From the NCBI RefSeq assembly GCF_003202205.1, contig NZ_PDOG01000001.1:280507-344506 (forward strand): a stretch of DNA of 64,000 nucleotides, in the 5' to 3' direction. A program made the translations under genes and the position numbers. Of the stretch, positions 61,541-64,000 are shown piece after piece. This stretch comes from Halomonas sp. LBP4. GTDB lineage: Bacteria > Pseudomonadota > Gammaproteobacteria > Pseudomonadales > Halomonadaceae. The notes beneath the pieces were generated by a model. That model had not been told where the DNA came from and made no database searches. It saw nothing but the letters and a program-made list of their open reading frames with translations. Numbering within the stretch: the stretch's first letter is position 1; the number at the start of each line of letters is the position of its first letter.

Positions 61541-62512
61541 TCAGCCATCGGCTGACGGCGACTGGCCGGCCACGCCCCGGGCCAGCTCCAGGGCAGCGTC
61601 CAGGCTGTCGGGATCGTTGACCGCCAGCCCCTTGCTGCCCCGTGCAATCCGCTTGCCGAGGCCGGTCAGCACCTTGCCCGGCCCGCACTCGATGAACACC
61701 TGGGCGCCGCGCTCGGCCATGGCCTCGACGCAGGCGGTCCAGCGCACCGGCCGATAGAGCTGCTCGAGCAGCCGTGTGCGCAGGGTGTCCACATCGGCAT
61801 GGGCCTGGGCATCGACATTCTGGATCACCGTGTAGCGCGGCGCGCGCAGCTCGATCTCGTCCATGGCCGCGGCCAGGCGCTCGGCGGCCGGACGCATCAG
61901 GGCACAGTGGGACGGGACCGAGACCGGCAGCGGCATGGCGCGCTTGGCCCCGGCCTCCTGGCACGCCGCGATGGCCCGCTCCACGGCCGCCTTCGCACCG
62001 GCGATCACCACCTGCCCCGGGGCATTGTAGTTGACCGCCGAGACCACATCACCCTGGGCGGCGTCGGCACAGGCCTGCTCCACCACGGCATCGTCGAGGC
62101 CGAGGATCGCCGCCATGGCACCCTCTCCCACCGGCACTGCCTGCTGCATCGCCTCGCCGCGCAGCTTGACCAGGCGCACCCCCTGGGCGAAGGGCAAGGC
62201 GCCGGCACAGACCATGGCGCTGTACTCGCCCAGGCTGTGGCCGGCCATGGCGCCGGGGCGCGGCCCCTCCAGCTCCTGCCAGACCCGCCAGATCGCCACG
62301 CTGGCGCTGAGCAACGCCGGCTGGGTGCAGGCGGTGGCATTGAGAGCCTCCTCCGGCCCCTCCTGAACCACCTGCCAGAGGTCGTAACCCAGGGCGTCAG
62401 CGGCTTCTTCGAAGGTGGTCCGCACCACGCTGTAGCGTTCCGCCAGCTCCTGCAGCATGCCGATCTGCTGGGAACCCTGCCCGGGGAACACGAGGGCAAG
62501 GGGTTGAGTCAT
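61541..62512 (-). CDS. fabD: Malonyl-CoA-acyl carrier protein transacylase
   Basis: 323 residues from the ATG at 62512. FPGQGSQQIGML at the start, the catalytic Ser in AGHSLGEYSAM and His in VPSHCALMRP are those of FabD. It loads malonyl groups on ACP. It begins 5 bases after plsX, with an AAAGGTGA site inside the end of plsX. Confidence 0.97.
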   Translation of the reverse strand: MTQPLALVFPGQGSQQIGMLQELAERYSVVRTTFEEAADALGYDLWQVVQEGPEEALNATACTQPALLSASVAIWRVWQELEGPRPGAMAGHSLGEYSAMVCAGALPFAQGVRLVKLRGEAMQQAVPVGEGAMAAILGLDDAVVEQACADAAQGDVVSAVNYNAPGQVVIAGAKAAVERAIAACQEAGAKRAMPLPVSVPSHCALMRPAAERLAAAMDEIELRAPRYTVIQNVDAQAHADVDTLRTRLLEQLYRPVRWTACVEAMAERGAQVFIECGPGKVLTGLGKRIARGSKGLAVNDPDSLDAALELARGVAGQSPSADG

Positions 62513-62517
62513 GTCTT

Positions 62518-63642
62518 TCACCTTTGCTCTTGTTGGCTTTCATCGCCACCGGCCGAGCCCGGCTCGTCCGGTGCGAAGGTCATGGATCGACTGTCGGCTC
62601 GACCGGCACCGCCGATCGACGCGAAAGCAGACCGTCGCTGGCCGAGCTCGGCCGCGAGTCGAGTGGGCAGGTCGCGATTCACCTCCTGCACCGCCCTGGC
62701 CACCGCATAGTGGAAGCCGGCGGCATCGACACTGCCGTGGCTCTTGACCACGATGCCGGCCAGGCCGAGCAGGCTGGCGCCGTTGTAGCGTACCGGGTCC
62801 AGCTCGTTCTTCAGGCGCCGGAGCGTCGGTCGCGCCAGGGCACCCACCAGGCGACTGCTCCAGTGGGCGTCGAAGGCGACCTGCACCCGCTCGACCAGCA
62901 TCCGCGCCAGCCCCTCGCTGGCCTTGAGCACCGCATTGCCGACGAAGCCGTCGCACACTACCACATCGGCGCCACCGCTGAAGACGCCGTCGCCCTCCAC
63001 GAAACCGCAGTAGGCGATGGCCGGCATCCGCCGCAGCCGGGCGTCGGCCTCGCGCACGCTGGCGGTGCCCTTGGTGCCCTCGACCCCGACGTTGAGCAGT
63101 GCCACCCGGGGGGCAACCACGCCATCCACGTGGCGCGACATCACCTCACCCATCAGGGCGAAATCCACCAACCGCTCGGCGGAGGCCTCGACATTGGCCC
63201 CCAGGTCGAGCAGGTAGCAACGCCCCTCGTCACGGGTGGGGATGGCGGTACTGATGGCCGGCCGCGGGATTCCCGCCACCGTGCCCAGGGCGCGCCGGGC
63301 CAGGGCCATCAGCGCCCCGGTATTGCCGGCGCTGACCCCGGCCAAGGCCTCGCCGCTGGCGACGCAGTCGAGCATCCTCGCCATGCTGGTATCGCGACCA
63401 TGGCGCAGGGCATCGGATGGCCGCTGGGCCTGGCCGATGACCGAGTCGGCATCTGCGACGTCCAGACGCGAACCCGCCGCGGCGAGCTGCCGCGGCAGGC
63501 GAGAGATCTCGTCTTGCAACTGCCGGCGGGGGCCGAACAGCCGGATCTCGAGGCGAGGGTCCTGGATGGCAGCACTGGCCGCCCCCTGCACGGTGGCACG
63601 GGGACCGAGGTCACCGCCCATCGCGTCGATGGCAATCAGCAC
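62518..63642 (-). CDS. plsX: Phosphate acyltransferase PlsX
   Basis: 374 residues from a GTG. The start [38 protein letters not shown] and [17 protein letters not shown] are PlsX motifs. It converts acyl-ACP to acyl-phosphate for phospholipid synthesis at the membrane. The C-terminus (about 30 residues rich in Gly, Ser and Glu) is a little longer than in E. coli. Confidence 0.95.
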   Translation of the reverse strand: MLIAIDAMGGDLGPRATVQGAASAAIQDPRLEIRLFGPRRQLQDEISRLPRQLAAAGSRLDVADADSVIGQAQRPSDALRHGRDTSMARMLDCVASGEALAGVSAGNTGALMALARRALGTVAGIPRPAISTAIPTRDEGRCYLLDLGANVEASAERLVDFALMGEVMSRHVDGVVAPRVALLNVGVEGTKGTASVREADARLRRMPAIAYCGFVEGDGVFSGGADVVVCDGFVGNAVLKASEGLARMLVERVQVAFDAHWSSRLVGALARPTLRRLKNELDPVRYNGASLLGLAGIVVKSHGSVDAAGFHYAVARAVQEVNRDLPTRLAAELGQRRSAFASIGGAGRADSRSMTFAPDEPGSAGGDESQQEQR

Positions 63643-63680
63643 GTCAGCGGCCAGCTGTCACCGAGGGAGTCGTCGTCGCC

Positions 63681-63851
63681 TCAGGCGTCGACGACCTTGC
63701 GCCCCCGGTAGAAACCGTCCGGCGTCACGTGGTGGCGCAGGTGGGTGGTGCCGGTTTCCTTGTCCTGGGCCAGGGCCGGGGCACTGAGGGCGTCGTGGCT
63801 GCGACGCATGCCGCGCTTGGAACGGGTCTTGCGGTTCTGTTGAACTGCCAT
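63681..63851 (-). CDS. rpmF: Ribosomal protein L32
   Basis: 56 residues: [20 protein letters not shown] at the N-terminus and [17 protein letters not shown] at the end, the standard bL32 protein without zinc cysteines. It lies 38 bases before plsX, the conserved rpmF-plsX order, and is probably the first well-expressed gene of the fab operon together with yceD. Confidence 0.97.
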   Translation of the reverse strand: MAVQQNRKTRSKRGMRRSHDALSAPALAQDKETGTTHLRHHVTPDGFYRGRKVVDA

Positions 63852-63884
63852 GGGATGTCACTCCAGAGTGCAATCGATGATGAA

Positions 63885-64000
63885 TCAGTGTTTGCCCTTG
63901 AGGCGCTTGAGCACCTCGAACGGACTCGCAGCGGGCTCGCGTGCCGCCTCGGCATCCGCCCCGCTGGTCAGCTGGTCGCGAGAGACCTCACAGTCGGCCT
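63885..64000 (-). CDS. yceD: YceD/DUF177 family protein (3' end only)
   Basis: Only the last 37 codons lie in the window, reading CEVSRDQLTSGADAE, then SPFEVLKRLKGKH and a TGA at 63885-63887. The ending and the place just upstream of rpmF fit YceD (DUF177), which takes part in 23S rRNA maturation. The rest lies beyond the right edge. Confidence 0.85.
   Translation of the reverse strand, partial: ADCEVSRDQLTSGADAEAAREPAASPFEVLKRLKGKH

Overview
The window is high-GC DNA from a gammaproteobacterium, most likely a member of the Halomonadaceae (Halomonas or a close relative). This rests on the conserved order rpoE-rseA-rseB-mucD-lepA-lepB-rnc-era-recO-pdxJ-acpS, the rpmF-plsX-fabD-fabG-acpP-fabF-pabC-mltG-tmk-holB-pilZ-tatD block, the protein sequences and the intergenic repeats; no rRNA or tRNA gene is present to confirm it.

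Layout. (1) 3-2597: the visible part of a BarA-type hybrid sensor kinase, cut by the left edge. (2) 2537-13475, all minus strand: envelope-stress sigma factor and its anti-sigma system, the MucD protease, LepA, signal peptidase I, RNase III, Era, RecO, PdxJ and AcpS. (3) 13787-19750: DAHP synthase, DinG, a RhlB-like helicase, a small basic protein and exonuclease III. (4) 19740-24664, minus: a six-gene TonB2/TtpC-type energy-transduction operon (DUF3450, TtpC, ExbB, ExbD, TonB, a repeat protein). (5) 25202-43242: a siderophore island. The plus-strand part carries a TonB-dependent receptor, then an MFS exporter, a periplasmic binding protein, two FecCD permeases and an RraA-like protein. The convergent minus-strand operon carries three NIS synthetases, a PLP decarboxylase and an HpcH/HpaI-type (SbnG/AcsB-like) enzyme, in the order reported for achromobactin (acsD-acsE-acsC-acsB-acsA). 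A third, plus-strand unit carries the ABC ATPase, a sucrase/ferredoxin-like iron-sulfur protein and a decayed permease. Six Fur-box-like sites lie at the heads of these units. (6) 43345-48213: Mn-type superoxide dismutase, etfA/etfB with a second degenerate etfA tail, and ETF-ubiquinone oxidoreductase. (7) 48364-50445: an orphan WbpE/WbpB-like sugar-nucleotide pair. (8) 50522-55007: 3-mercaptopyruvate sulfurtransferase, a UvrD-family helicase, a DUF1285 protein and TatD. (9) 55048-64000: PilZ, DNA polymerase delta-prime, thymidylate kinase, MltG and the fatty-acid synthesis cluster up to rpmF and the 3' end of yceD.

The most interesting part is region 4-5: a carboxylate-siderophore locus with its own TonB system, exporter, importer and putative ferric-siderophore reductase under apparently common Fur control. 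It lacks an AcsF (diaminobutyrate-forming aminotransferase) gene and has gained an RraA-family protein whose usual catalytic arginine is replaced by threonine. In a halophile the ectoine enzyme EctB could supply the missing diaminobutyrate; that is an inference. Signs of local decay and recombination (permease relic, orphan Fur box, duplicated etfA tail) lie just beyond this island. Dispersed intergenic repeats occur at 3.7, 4.6, 17.2, 46.1 and 48.2 kb.
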